DNA of 64,000 nucleotides from the NCBI GenBank assembly GCA_030147745.1, contig JASBUS010000094.1, forward strand, positions 1-64,000. The letters are read 5' to 3'. The notes beneath the pieces are model-generated. The model was not told the origin of the DNA, did not search any database, and saw nothing but the letters and a program-made list of their open reading frames with translations. The stretch comes from Alphaproteobacteria bacterium (GTDB lineage: Bacteria; Pseudomonadota; Alphaproteobacteria; Micavibrionales; Micavibrionaceae). Position 1 is the first letter of the stretch. Each line of letters opens with the position of its first letter. Below, piece by piece: positions 41,465 to 50,361 of this stretch. The position numbers and the translations under genes are program-made.

Positions 41465-43267
41465 ATGGAAGAAATTTGGTTTAGAGCGCTTAACGCGCTG
41501 AACGCGTTTGGCGCATCATCGCAGCGTACATATTTCTTGTATTTAATCGGCGCGGCTATTTTGGCTTTTGGCGTTTATTTTCTTGGTAGCAACCGCGCCA
41601 TGATTACGGGCGACAAAAGTGAACCACGCAGCCTTGGGAATTTTTTTCGCTATTTATTTAATAAAGACGTCTTCCTTCACAAATCATCACAGCAAGATTA
41701 CGCCTATTTCATCACCAATGCCTTTGTTCATTATGGCATCATTTCCACCTATGTTTTGACCGCGCCGCTTTTTGCCTTTACGGCAATTGCCTTACTCTCC
41801 AAAACTTTAGGCGTGCCGGAAGGCACATTAGCTGCCGCATCAAATTATCAGATGATTATGCTTAGCATTGCCTTTGCCTTGCTTTATGATTTTGGGGCAT
41901 TTTTTTCGCATTACTTGATGCATCAAAGCCCCTTCCTTTGGGCCTTTCACAAAGTCCACCACTCCGCGGAACGCTTGAACCCATTCACCCTCTTCCGCAT
42001 GCATCCCGTAGACTTAATCTTAACCGGGGCGATTGTGTCAATATTGACGGGCCTTGGTATGGGCGCGATGATTTATTTTTGGCAAGTTGAAGTTGCCTAT
42101 AAAGAATTACTCGGCATTAACTTTGTTTTCTTCCTCTATTATCTGTTTGGGTATAATTTGCGCCACTCACATGTCTGGCTGCCTTACCCAAAATGGCTAA
42201 GTTATTTATTGCTTAGCCCTGCGCAGCACCAAATTCACCATAGCATTGAGCGCAAGCATTGGGACAAAAATTTGGGGCTTATTTTCGCCTTTTGGGATGG
42301 CTTGTTTAAAACACTCTATATCCCGAAAAAAGATGAAGAGAAATTTGCTTATGGCGTATCTAAAAGCGAACCTAATCCATATGACAGCGTGCTGAGCATG
42401 TATATCAAACCTTTTGGTGACGCATGGGCTTATTTTTCAAAAGGCCAAAGCAAACGTCACGCCGCTATGATGCTGTTTTTCATCTGTGTCGTGGGTGGGT
42501 TTATTTACAATATCTTCCTCGTCACAGGCAAAAATATGCAGGCCATTCAAAACGTGCCAAGCACCGTTTTTTTAGAAGACCTGACATGGTCCGAGGCCAA
42601 TATTGCCATGACCAATGGCTATGACCGCATCATCATCCCGACAGGCGGCACGGAACAAAATGGCCGCCATGTTATTCTCGGCAAGCATAACTATGTGATT
42701 AAAGAAAGCGCGGAGCGCATTGCCAAGCGCGTCGGAAAAACTTTGGTTGCACCAGTTTTGGCCTATGTTCCCGAAGAAGTCCATATGACCTTCCCTGGCA
42801 CGATCAGCGTTAGCGAAGAAAGTTACGCCGCAATTCTTGAAGACGCTGCGCGCAGCTTCCAGCGCCACGGTTTTAAATATATCTTCTTCCTTGGTGACAG
42901 CTCACATAACCAAAAACCACAAGAAGACGTCGCCGAAAAACTCAATATGGAATGGTTTGGCGAAGGCGCAGTTGTGGCAAGCATCTCGGATTACTATAAA
43001 GAAAACGGCCAAGTTGCATGGCTGATTGAGCAAGGTTATAGCTTACAAGAGATTGGCGGACATGCAGGCATTCGTGATACATCCGAAATTTTGGTCGCAC
43101 ACGACGAAGGCTTCCGCCACCACCCCATCACACCAAAGGGCTTCCAAGGTGGCGATTCAAATGGCGATTATAAAAAGGCGAATAAGAAAATAGGCGAGCA
43201 GATGTTTAACTTAAAAGCCGATGCTGCCGTTAAACAAATCAATAGCATTATCAATGAAGCACCATGA
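41465..43267 (+). CDS. Fusion: fatty acid hydroxylase/sterol desaturase membrane domain + creatininase-fold domain
   Basis: 600 aa from the ATG at 41465, which has GAGG seven bases upstream; a TTG two codons earlier is less likely. Residues about 20-320 are a di-iron membrane hydroxylase of the sterol desaturase family, with His boxes H149-xxx-H153 (SHYLMH), H162-xx-HH (HKVHH) and H255-xx-HH (HQIHH), plus several membrane helices. A further helix (about 340-360, MMLFFICVVGGFIYNIFLV) leads to residues about 370-600, which match the creatininase/MftE fold: IIIPTGGTEQNGRHVILG, MTFPGTISVSEESY, FLGDSSHNQ, and GHAGIRDTSEI. Usual metal ligands are changed (EQH to E397-Q-N399; GHGGN to GDSSHN), so activity is uncertain. 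The stop overlaps the next gene's ATG. Confidence 0.85.
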   Translation: MEEIWFRALNALNAFGASSQRTYFLYLIGAAILAFGVYFLGSNRAMITGDKSEPRSLGNFFRYLFNKDVFLHKSSQQDYAYFITNAFVHYGIISTYVLTAPLFAFTAIALLSKTLGVPEGTLAAASNYQMIMLSIAFALLYDFGAFFSHYLMHQSPFLWAFHKVHHSAERLNPFTLFRMHPVDLILTGAIVSILTGLGMGAMIYFWQVEVAYKELLGINFVFFLYYLFGYNLRHSHVWLPYPKWLSYLLLSPAQHQIHHSIERKHWDKNLGLIFAFWDGLFKTLYIPKKDEEKFAYGVSKSEPNPYDSVLSMYIKPFGDAWAYFSKGQSKRHAAMMLFFICVVGGFIYNIFLVTGKNMQAIQNVPSTVFLEDLTWSEANIAMTNGYDRIIIPTGGTEQNGRHVILGKHNYVIKESAERIAKRVGKTLVAPVLAYVPEEVHMTFPGTISVSEESYAAILEDAARSFQRHGFKYIFFLGDSSHNQKPQEDVAEKLNMEWFGEGAVVASISDYYKENGQVAWLIEQGYSLQEIGGHAGIRDTSEILVAHDEGFRHHPITPKGFQGGDSNGDYKKANKKIGEQMFNLKADAAVKQINSIINEAP

Positions 43268-44019
43268 TTACACCACAAAGCATCGAGATAAAAGGTGACG
43301 CGCCCTATCGTATTTTTGGGACGCTCTATGCAGAATCAGATGAGCGTAAAAAGCTGATCATTAATTTGCACGGTCTCACCCATAGCCAATGGGGTTACCT
43401 TCAGCAAAATTGCATCCCCCCCTTCACAGATGCAGGTTATGACGTTTTTAATTTTAGCTTTTACGACCGCATGCCCGGTTCACGGCGTATGAATGAAGCA
43501 AGTTTAAGCGCGCATGTTACAGATTTTCAGCATGTGCTTAATCATTTCGCCGATCAATATGACGCGGTTTATATTACAGGACATAGCCTTGGCGGCCTTG
43601 TGATGTTAATTGCCAATCCCGCAAATATCAAAGCCGCAAGCTTTTGGGATCCTGCTTTCGATGTGACGCATTTTTGGTCAACAGGCGCCTATTTAATGGA
43701 GATACCCGCCCTTAACGCCTTTAAATTAGATTATGGCGCTGAATTTGTGATTAGCGCCGATTTAGTGCGCGAGATTCAAGATTACGATCATGCGCGCTGC
43801 TTAGAACTTGCAAGTGACTTTCACGCCCCAGCGCAGATGATCATCCCTGCGCTGAGTATCTTTTTAGCAAGCCCACATATATCACCAGCCGAATATGATG
43901 AGGCCTTTAAAACATATCAACGTATTTCAATGCCCAATACTGACCATTGCTTTTATGGCATAGGTCAGGATCAAGCGTTATTTAGCCATACATTAAACTG
44001 GTTTAATCAGTTCGTTTAA
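43264..44019 (+). CDS. Alpha/beta hydrolase coupled to the desaturase-creatininase fusion
   Basis: 251 aa, no signal peptide. The ATG overlaps the upstream stop (ATGA, 43264-43267), so the two proteins are probably made together. The N-terminal strand ends in LIINLHGLTHSQWG (oxyanion HG), the nucleophile elbow is ITGHSLGGLVML, and the base His is probably in MPNTDHCFYGIG near the end. An acid residue is less clear. It resembles small lipase- or esterase-like hydrolases. A role on the lipid product or substrate of the hydroxylase is inference from coupling. Its TAA shares a TTAA with the stop of the convergent gene. Confidence 0.8.
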   Translation: MITPQSIEIKGDAPYRIFGTLYAESDERKKLIINLHGLTHSQWGYLQQNCIPPFTDAGYDVFNFSFYDRMPGSRRMNEASLSAHVTDFQHVLNHFADQYDAVYITGHSLGGLVMLIANPANIKAASFWDPAFDVTHFWSTGAYLMEIPALNAFKLDYGAEFVISADLVREIQDYDHARCLELASDFHAPAQMIIPALSIFLASPHISPAEYDEAFKTYQRISMPNTDHCFYGIGQDQALFSHTLNWFNQFV

Positions 44020-44309
44020 CGGAAGCTGCGCATGAAACGTTTATGTGCTTCACGGTCATAGTCAGGCGCTTCTTTAGTCGCTTCTGGCTGTACTGGCGTT
44101 TCAGCAGCATCTTCCGCCTTAGCGTCCGTGTCATATTTCTTGTTTTGCTCTGCGATACGTTTTAAACGCGCTTCTTCTTGCGCTTTTAGATTTTTCTGCA
44201 TTTGCTCGTAAAATTTAGGGTCATTTGCAAAACACGCATTCACCTTGACCGACAAATCAATATGGTCAGTTGTAAGGTTTTTATAGATAAGGGAATTTAG
44301 ATCAGACAT
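44016..44309 (-). CDS. Small charged helical protein, 97 aa
   Basis: I start at the ATG at 44309 because GGAGTG precedes it; the frame extends to 44363 but without a ribosome site. The N-terminal half (MSDLNSLIYKNL ... FANDPKFYEQMQKN) is followed by a strongly charged coiled stretch KAQEEARLKRIAEQNKKY, an Ala/Glu/Pro linker and a basic end HKRFMRSFR. No membrane or signal sequence. I do not recognise the family. It converges on the hydrolase with a four-base overlap. Confidence 0.6.
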   Translation of the reverse strand: MSDLNSLIYKNLTTDHIDLSVKVNACFANDPKFYEQMQKNLKAQEEARLKRIAEQNKKYDTDAKAEDAAETPVQPEATKEAPDYDREAHKRFMRSFR

Positions 44310-44452
44310 TTTTGGCACTCCATATTTTCGTTTTGCACTGAATATGGAATATCTGTTTAGCAAGCTGCGTAGATTATGTCAACAACTTAATATATATCGC
44401 GCTTTTTTCTGAATATTCTTATCTGCGCCCTATTCTTAACGCATTGAAATCG

Positions 44453-44461
44453 TGGTATAGT
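44453..44461 (+). promoter_or_regulatory. Extended -10 promoter candidate for acnA
   Basis: TGGTATAGT is an extended -10 (TGn-TATAGT) 112 bp before the acnA start. A weak -35, TTCTTA, lies 17 bases upstream (44433-44438). Confidence 0.4.
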
Positions 44462-44474
44462 GACCTACTTTTTT

Positions 44475-44511
44475 AAGTGATTAGTTAAAACGATATTTCC
44501 GTTAATCGCTT
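44475..44511 (+). promoter_or_regulatory. Hairpin in the acnA leader
   Basis: AAGTGATTA (44475-44483) pairs with TAATCGCTT (44503-44511), with one G-U pair, in the predicted 5' leader of acnA. It could influence translation or stability of the message; no known riboswitch or protein site was recognised. Confidence 0.35.
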
Positions 44512-44572
44512 CTTAAGAACAGGAGTTTATTATTTCTTGTCCAACGCCTAAATGAAAAGGATAAATGAAACC

Positions 44573-47329
44573 ATGACAAAATCCGGACATGACACACTCG
44601 GCACAAAAAAAACGCTCGATGTTGATGGTCAAAGCTATAGCTATTTTTCTTTGAAAGAAGCGGAAAAACAGCTGGGTGATATTTCTAAACTGCCCTTCAC
44701 GCTTAAAGTTCTTCTTGAAAATTTATTGCGCTTTGAAGACGGTCGCTCTGTTACGACCACAGACGTCAAAGCCGTTGTCGAATGGTTGAAATCACAGCAA
44801 TCAACACATGAGATTGCCTTCCGCCCTGCGCGCGTATTGATGCAAGACTTCACAGGCGTTCCTGCGGTTGTTGATTTGGCTGCAATGCGCGAAGCGATGG
44901 TTTCCCTAGGCGGCGACCCACAAAAAATTAACCCACTTTCAGCCGTTGATTTGGTTATCGACCACTCTGTTATGGTTGATGAATTTGGTTCACCAAAAGC
45001 GTTCCAAGACAATGTGGATTTAGAATTTGAACGCAATAAAGAGCGTTATGAGTTCCTACGTTGGGGTCAATCGGCCTTTAAAAACTTCCGCGTTGTACCG
45101 CCGGGTACAGGTATTTGCCACCAAGTGAATATCGAATATCTTGCCAAAACAGTGTGGAGCGAAGAAGACGAACGCACAGGCGAAATGCTTGCTTATCCTG
45201 ACACATTGGTTGGTACAGATTCACACACAACAATGGTGAACGCGCTTGCCGTCCTTGGTTGGGGCGTTGGTGGTATTGAAGCTGAAGCGGCAATGCTTGG
45301 CCAGCCCGTATCGATGCTTATCCCTGAAGTTGTTGGTTTTGAGCTAACAGGCGAAATGGCTGAAGGCATTACCGCAACTGACCTTGTTTTGACCGTGGTG
45401 CAAATGCTGCGTGCGAAAGGCGTGGTTGGTAAATTTGTTGAATTCTATGGCGATGGCCTAGACCACCTAACATTGGCGGATCGTGCGACAATTTCTAACA
45501 TGGCACCTGAATATGGTGCGACATGTGGTTTCTTCCCAATTGATGATGAAGTCTTGCGTTACCTTAAATTCACAGGCCGCGATGATCACACCGTTAATTT
45601 GGTTGAGCAATACGCGAAAGAGCAAGGCCTATGGCGTACAAAAGGTCATGTGGCGACATATACAGACACATTGCACCTTGATATGAAGACGGTTGTCCCA
45701 ACAATCTCTGGTCCAAAACGTCCGCAAGATAAGATTGTCTTGAGCGATGCTAAAGGCGCCTTCAATAAAATGCTTGCGGAGACATTAGGTGCAAACCCAC
45801 GTAATGGTGCAAGTGACATGGTTGAAGAAGGTGGAAACTTGGCCGCAGAAGGCAGCTTTAACGCTATGGATAAACGCATTGCGGTTGAAGGTAAAGACTA
45901 TGACATCGGTCATGGTGATGTTGTGATCGCGGCGATTACAAGCTGTACCAACACATCAAACCCATTCGTTTTAATGGCTGCTGGTTTGGTGGCGCGCAAG
46001 GCACATGCCCTTGGCATGAAAGTTAAGCCTTGGGTGAAAACTTCATTGGCACCGGGTTCTCAGGTTGTGACAGACTATCTTGAAAAAGCTGGCCTACAAA
46101 AAGACCTTGATGCTATGGGCTTTAACCTTGTGGGTTATGGCTGTACAACATGTATCGGTAACTCTGGCCCATTGCCTGGCCCAATTGGTAAAGCGATTGA
46201 AACAGGTGATTTGAACGTGACTGCGGTACTTTCTGGTAACCGTAACTTCGAAGGCCGCATCAGCCCGCATGTTAAATCAAACTATTTGGCGTCCCCTCCT
46301 CTTGTTGTGGCTTATGCATTGGCGGGCTCTATGCGCGTTGATCTTGCGAGCGAACCACTTGGACAAGATGCAAAGGGTAATCATGTTTACCTTAAAGACA
46401 TTTGGCCAACAAATGCAGAAGTGAACGCCCTTGTTGAACAATGCCTAACACCGGCAATGTTTAAAGAGCGTTACGCAAACGTCTTCTTGGGTCCAAAAGA
46501 GTGGCAAGCCATTGGCGGTGATGCCTCTGGCGAAACTTACAGCTGGAACACATCATCAACATATGTGAAAAACCCTCCATTCTTTGAAAATATCAAAGGC
46601 GAAGCGGGCAGCGTTAAGCCCATTGAGAACGCACGCGTTCTTGCTGTGCTTGGCGACAGTGTAACAACTGACCATATTTCACCTGCGGGCTCAATTAAAA
46701 CAGATGCCCCTGCTGGTAAATATTTGGCGGGTCACCAAGTTGCAGTTAAAGACTTCAACTCATATGGCTCACGCCGTGGTAACCACGAAGTCATGATGCG
46801 CGGTACATTTGCGAATATTCGCATCCGCAATGAAATGGTCGGCGGCAAAGAAGGCGGTTATACACGCCATATGCCAGGCGGCGCAGAAATGAGCATTTAT
46901 GACGCAGCGATGGCTTACCAAGCCGAAGGCACACCATTGGTGGTGTTTGGCGGTAAAGAATATGGCACAGGCTCTTCCCGTGACTGGGCAGCGAAAGGCA
47001 CACGCCTATTGGGTGTTAACGCCGTTATCGTTGAAAGCTTTGAGCGTATTCACCGTTCGAACCTTGTTGGTATGGGCGTATTGCCATTACAGTTCAAAAA
47101 TGGCGAAAACCGCAATACGCACAAAATTGATGGCAGCGAAGTTGTGACCATCAAAGGTATTGAAAACCTTAGCCCAGCCTGCACATTGACGCTTGAAATT
47201 AAGCGCGCAGATGGCAGCGTTGATACGGCTGAAGTTCTTTGCCGTATTGATACGCTTGATGAGCTTGATTACTACAAAAACGGCGGCATTCTACATTACG
47301 TATTGCGTAATCTTGCTAAAGCCGCTTAA
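44573..47329 (+). CDS. acnA: Aconitate hydratase A
   Basis: About 918 aa from the ATG at 44573; an ATG seven codons earlier is in frame and possible. TCA-cycle enzyme interconverting citrate and isocitrate through a 4Fe-4S cluster. Cluster cysteines are visible in [10 protein letters not shown] and [14 protein letters not shown]. Other family blocks are [81 protein letters not shown], and [15 protein letters not shown]. Length and motifs are those of the AcnA/IRP class. A strong terminator follows. Confidence 0.98.
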   Translation: MTKSGHDTLGTKKTLDVDGQSYSYFSLKEAEKQLGDISKLPFTLKVLLENLLRFEDGRSVTTTDVKAVVEWLKSQQSTHEIAFRPARVLMQDFTGVPAVVDLAAMREAMVSLGGDPQKINPLSAVDLVIDHSVMVDEFGSPKAFQDNVDLEFERNKERYEFLRWGQSAFKNFRVVPPGTGICHQVNIEYLAKTVWSEEDERTGEMLAYPDTLVGTDSHTTMVNALAVLGWGVGGIEAEAAMLGQPVSMLIPEVVGFELTGEMAEGITATDLVLTVVQMLRAKGVVGKFVEFYGDGLDHLTLADRATISNMAPEYGATCGFFPIDDEVLRYLKFTGRDDHTVNLVEQYAKEQGLWRTKGHVATYTDTLHLDMKTVVPTISGPKRPQDKIVLSDAKGAFNKMLAETLGANPRNGASDMVEEGGNLAAEGSFNAMDKRIAVEGKDYDIGHGDVVIAAITSCTNTSNPFVLMAAGLVARKAHALGMKVKPWVKTSLAPGSQVVTDYLEKAGLQKDLDAMGFNLVGYGCTTCIGNSGPLPGPIGKAIETGDLNVTAVLSGNRNFEGRISPHVKSNYLASPPLVVAYALAGSMRVDLASEPLGQDAKGNHVYLKDIWPTNAEVNALVEQCLTPAMFKERYANVFLGPKEWQAIGGDASGETYSWNTSSTYVKNPPFFENIKGEAGSVKPIENARVLAVLGDSVTTDHISPAGSIKTDAPAGKYLAGHQVAVKDFNSYGSRRGNHEVMMRGTFANIRIRNEMVGGKEGGYTRHMPGGAEMSIYDAAMAYQAEGTPLVVFGGKEYGTGSSRDWAAKGTRLLGVNAVIVESFERIHRSNLVGMGVLPLQFKNGENRNTHKIDGSEVVTIKGIENLSPACTLTLEIKRADGSVDTAEVLCRIDTLDELDYYKNGGILHYVLRNLAKAA

Positions 47330-47356
47330 TCAAGCGCGATAAAAGAATAATAAATG

Positions 47357-47387
47357 CGGCCTGCACCCAAGTGCAGGCCGTTTTTTT
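47357..47387 (+). terminator. Strong intrinsic terminator after acnA
   Basis: CGGCCTGCAC and GTGCAGGCCG form a perfect 10-bp stem with a CCAA loop, followed by seven T. Confidence 0.92.
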
Positions 47388-47449
47388 ATTGAATTTTAAG
47401 ACTTATGTTGTTAAATATGTCAATACACTAGACATAAGAGGTAAAAATT

Positions 47450-48217
47450 ATGGTCGCTGTAGATAATCTCAAAATTATTGAGAGCTCAAATAAAGACGAA
47501 ATTTTCCAAGGCTTGGCAGAGCGCGGTGCAAATTCACTTTGCATCACCAATGGCACATATGTTGCCCCTGCCGCGTTCGTTGTACCAACGACATTGGCTG
47601 GCTTCCAATTCATTAAAGACCGCAAAGCCACCGCACAGGAATGCTTTGTTGTTGCCCTTAACTCAGATGTCAGCATGGCGAATATCGCCGCTGAAAAAGC
47701 CGCTAAAGGTGAAGATATTGGCGAAGTCGAAGACCAAGTGACACGCGCACGTAAAGTGCTAGAGCCACTAGCTAAACAATTCCCTGAACATCACATCGTT
47801 GGCATTTTTTATGATGAAGCAACACCTGTTGCGTTATATGAATATCTGGAAAGCCATACGCCGCTATTGTTGAACACATTGTTCAAATTTGGTTATGGCA
47901 CAAATCCTGAAGCAGGCGATATTGAAGGTGCATCTTGTTTTGATAGCGTTTGCGCCTTCCCATTCCCAAATGATGCGAAACCACTTTGTGATAATTTGAC
48001 GAAGCGCACAGCAAACCGTCAAAATTACGAAGTCTATCGTCTGACGGATGAAGTCTCTAAAAACGGCAAAGCCTATATGAGCAAAGACAACAAAGTCTTG
48101 TTTGATTTAGAAGAAGATGAAGGCCTAGAGATTTATGCGCCAGCCGCAGACGCTGAAACAGGCGAGAAAAAAGCGGAAAATAATGGCATCTTCCGCTCAA
48201 TCTTTGCTTTTCGTTAA
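47450..48217 (+). CDS. HldE/RfaE-like nucleotidyltransferase-fold protein lacking the HxGH motif
   Basis: 255 aa, start after AGAGG. The first ~170 residues follow the cytidylyltransferase-like domain of heptose-1-phosphate adenylyltransferase (HldE C-terminal half): CITNGTYVAP where active enzymes have TNGCFDILHxGH, then CFVVALNSDVSM for VAVNSDxS, a basic TRARKVLEPLA helix and HHIVGIFYDEATPVALYEYLE for VVxFxEDTPxxLI. In this alignment the catalytic HxGH falls on A41-A-F-V44, so both histidines and the Gly are gone. The C-terminal ~80 residues are not part of that family as I know it. It is likely a non-catalytic or repurposed homologue. The TTAA stop is shared with the next, convergent gene. 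Confidence 0.6.
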   Translation: MVAVDNLKIIESSNKDEIFQGLAERGANSLCITNGTYVAPAAFVVPTTLAGFQFIKDRKATAQECFVVALNSDVSMANIAAEKAAKGEDIGEVEDQVTRARKVLEPLAKQFPEHHIVGIFYDEATPVALYEYLESHTPLLLNTLFKFGYGTNPEAGDIEGASCFDSVCAFPFPNDAKPLCDNLTKRTANRQNYEVYRLTDEVSKNGKAYMSKDNKVLFDLEEDEGLEIYAPAADAETGEKKAENNGIFRSIFAFR

Positions 48218-48987
48218 GGCTGTTTAAACAGAAACGGCAATTCCCAAGTTAAACGCGCAGCCTGCTTTGGTTGCGCGCTTTCTTTTGCGCGGTATAGTTC
48301 ATGCAAAAGGCCTTTGATATTTTGATATTCAAAATCAATCTGCGCGCCCTGCACTAAACCTTTATTCTGACCGCCAAGCAAAGCCGTCTTCATGCCCATG
48401 GACTTGGCGCAAGCCAAATGCGCAGCGTTATTATCCACGACCAATACAGTTGAAAGGTCATCCCCTTCTTGATAGCCCAGATGTGCTAAGGCAGGGAGAT
48501 ATGCCGCCTGCGTTGTCTTATTCGCGAAGTCGACATCTTCATGTGCAAAGATGCTCTCACGCGCATGGATATCGCGAAGGCCGCTGACGCGGTAAAACTC
48601 TTCAGCGAAATCACCGCTTAGGCGTGTGACCGTCGCAAAATTAACATGCACCGCCGCGCGGCGCGTAGCGCGCAGTAATTTATAATCAGGGGTGATATGC
48701 TTAACTTTATAGCCATATACGCCGCCTTCAAGCTGCGCGTAGATTTCACGCTGCAAGCTATTCTTGCTAATGCCAAGTGCATCGGCAAGCCCCTTCACAG
48801 GGCTGACGCGGCCCGCCACATGGCGATCATATACGGCCATGGCATCTTCGATTTTATGATTGGGGTCTTTGGCCGCAACCGCATTTATCACGGCATGTTC
48901 AAAATGGCGACGAATGCTATCGGTGACGTTATATTGCGTCCCCTGCAAGCCAAGAATTACATCGGTAATCTGTGCAATTTTTTTCAT
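48214..48987 (-). CDS. HAD-like (pyrimidine 5'-nucleotidase-type) protein lacking the nucleophile Asp
   Basis: 257 aa, AGAGG five bases before the ATG. The N-terminus DVILGLQGTQYNVTDSI aligns with the HAD motif I block FDLDNTLY, giving G13 and Q15 where the two catalytic Asp should be. A helical cap follows (about 25-110), then VNFATVTRLSGDFAEEFYRV in place of motif II (T/S-N-G), ANKTTQAAYLPALAHLGY for the motif III Lys block and VLVVDNNAAHLACAKSMGM for motif IV (VDDSxxNLxAAxxLGM). The fold is thus recognisable but phosphatase chemistry is probably lost. Its neighbour at 47450 shows the same pattern of a conserved fold with an erased active site. Confidence 0.6.
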   Translation of the reverse strand: MKKIAQITDVILGLQGTQYNVTDSIRRHFEHAVINAVAAKDPNHKIEDAMAVYDRHVAGRVSPVKGLADALGISKNSLQREIYAQLEGGVYGYKVKHITPDYKLLRATRRAAVHVNFATVTRLSGDFAEEFYRVSGLRDIHARESIFAHEDVDFANKTTQAAYLPALAHLGYQEGDDLSTVLVVDNNAAHLACAKSMGMKTALLGGQNKGLVQGAQIDFEYQNIKGLLHELYRAKESAQPKQAARLTWELPFLFKQP

Positions 48988-49070
48988 AAAACCTCTCTTA
49001 TCATTCGGTTTTACCTTATTTACAATAATTTTTCAAGAAAGTTATGTTTTGAACAAGTATTTTTTGGGAT

Positions 49071-49400
49071 TTACGGCAATTTGGGGATTTTTGCGCCGCT
49101 TTTTACCATACGTGCTTCGCTATAGGGGAAGTTCTTGATTGTACGGGCCGTCTGCGCGCCGAATTCAGCACTAACTACACCGCGGACATGATTTTCAAGG
49201 TGCACATTGCTTAGGGCTGCATGGGTGCTCATAACCGCTTGATAGGCCTCAGCCCCGCGGGTGTGGTTTACGAATAAACGCGATTCATCCAAACGAATGC
49301 TTAAGTTATCTAAGATAGGTGATTTAAACAAATTGGCATCTTCAGCACATGATTTAAACCCTAAATGCAGCAACTTATCTGTTATATTTGGCGCACTCAT
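49071..49400 (-). CDS. Unknown protein, 109 aa
   Basis: Start at 49400 with GGAG seven bases before the ATG. Soluble, no signal peptide, mixed composition: SAPNITDKLLHLGFKSCAED at the N-terminus, a middle with IRLDESRLFVNHTRGAEAYQ, and a basic C-terminus (ARMVKSGAKIPKLP). I do not recognise the family. It stands alone between the HAD-like and BPL_N genes on the same strand, with gaps of about 83-86 bp on each side, so it may have its own promoter. Confidence 0.6.
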   Translation of the reverse strand: MSAPNITDKLLHLGFKSCAEDANLFKSPILDNLSIRLDESRLFVNHTRGAEAYQAVMSTHAALSNVHLENHVRGVVSAEFGAQTARTIKNFPYSEARMVKSGAKIPKLP

Positions 49401-49486
49401 TTTGTGTCTCCTTATCCGTTAAGACAGTAGACCATATTGTCGCGGATGCGCGCAATTTAATGATGTAAGCTGTTGAATATCATATC

Positions 49487-50290
49487 TTATTTAAGCGACA
49501 ATTTTGTATCGATCGGCGCTAAAAATACGTCACAGAAGCGCAAACGTGCATCTTGATACAAAGCGAGCTTTTCCATTTCATCATAGAAAGACTGCGGCAA
49601 GAAGCGCTGCGGGTCGATATAATTGATATATTCTTGGTCGCCATATTCAAATGGGAAGGCACTGACATTGACTGTACCGCCAAGGTCTAAACGGCGGAGT
49701 GCGACAATAGGCACGCCTGCTGCTTCATTGAAACGCGCGAGCACTTCATATTGGCCTTTGGCTTTCGGGCTAACCGACAAGGCTGGCCCAGTTGAATAAA
49801 AGACTTTAGTTTCATCCGCCTTGCCGCTTACATTATTAAACGCGATTTTAACGGCGCTCATCCCCGAATGCGCGGCGAAACGGTCAGGATGAACCAATTC
49901 AATGATTGGGCCATCCGCGCGCCCCTCAAGGATCGCGAGCGGTGAATTAATTTTACGCAGCTCACCCGTCTGCAAAAATTTATAAGAGAATTTCTCTGCC
50001 GCTAAATATGCACCCGCGCAAATGCCGTAAAAATCCATACCGCCCTTTACGCAAGAGACAAGATAATCAAAACCATCTTGCTGTAATTGTTCACGATATG
50101 CTGAACTTCCGCTTGGCGTCCCCGGCATAAAAAAGGCAATAGTGTCTTTATTGGGATATTTATGCGCGCGGACATCTTCGCCATCAGCCTGAATAATCGC
50201 AATGCCCTGATGCGCATAACGGCGCTTCAGCATATGCAAAAGCGCCTGCGTAGAGGCCATGATGTCCTGATAAACAACGATATTTTTCAT
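49487..50290 (-). CDS. BPL_N-type class I glutamine-amidotransferase-like protein
   Basis: 267 aa. The sequence fits the biotin-protein-ligase N-terminal (BPL_N) family of class I amidotransferase-like proteins. NIVVYQDIMAS starts the first strand, FFMPGTPSGSSAYREQL is the glycine-rich turn, and DFYGICAGAYLAAEK holds the nucleophile elbow with Cys91. A later VFYSTGPALSVSPK strand and RRLDLGGTVNVSAFPFEYG block also match. The biotin ligase catalytic domain itself is absent. The family's reaction is not established; free-standing copies occur in several bacteria. It lies downstream of the atp operon, from which it is separated by an inverted repeat. Confidence 0.75.
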   Translation of the reverse strand: MKNIVVYQDIMASTQALLHMLKRRYAHQGIAIIQADGEDVRAHKYPNKDTIAFFMPGTPSGSSAYREQLQQDGFDYLVSCVKGGMDFYGICAGAYLAAEKFSYKFLQTGELRKINSPLAILEGRADGPIIELVHPDRFAAHSGMSAVKIAFNNVSGKADETKVFYSTGPALSVSPKAKGQYEVLARFNEAAGVPIVALRRLDLGGTVNVSAFPFEYGDQEYINYIDPQRFLPQSFYDEMEKLALYQDARLRFCDVFLAPIDTKLSLK

Positions 50291-50326
50291 GCAAACAGCT
50301 CCCCGCTAAAGCTGTGCTCACCTTAA

Positions 50327-50361
50327 ATAATCGTTTTAATTTACTTAAAAAAAACGATTAT
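50327..50361 (-). terminator. 11-bp inverted repeat overlapping the atpC stop
   Basis: ATAATCGTTTT (50327-50337) and AAAACGATTAT (50351-50361) pair around a 13-base loop; the right arm covers the atpC stop codon. It is AT-rich and may end or attenuate atp transcription before the BPL_N gene. Confidence 0.45.
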
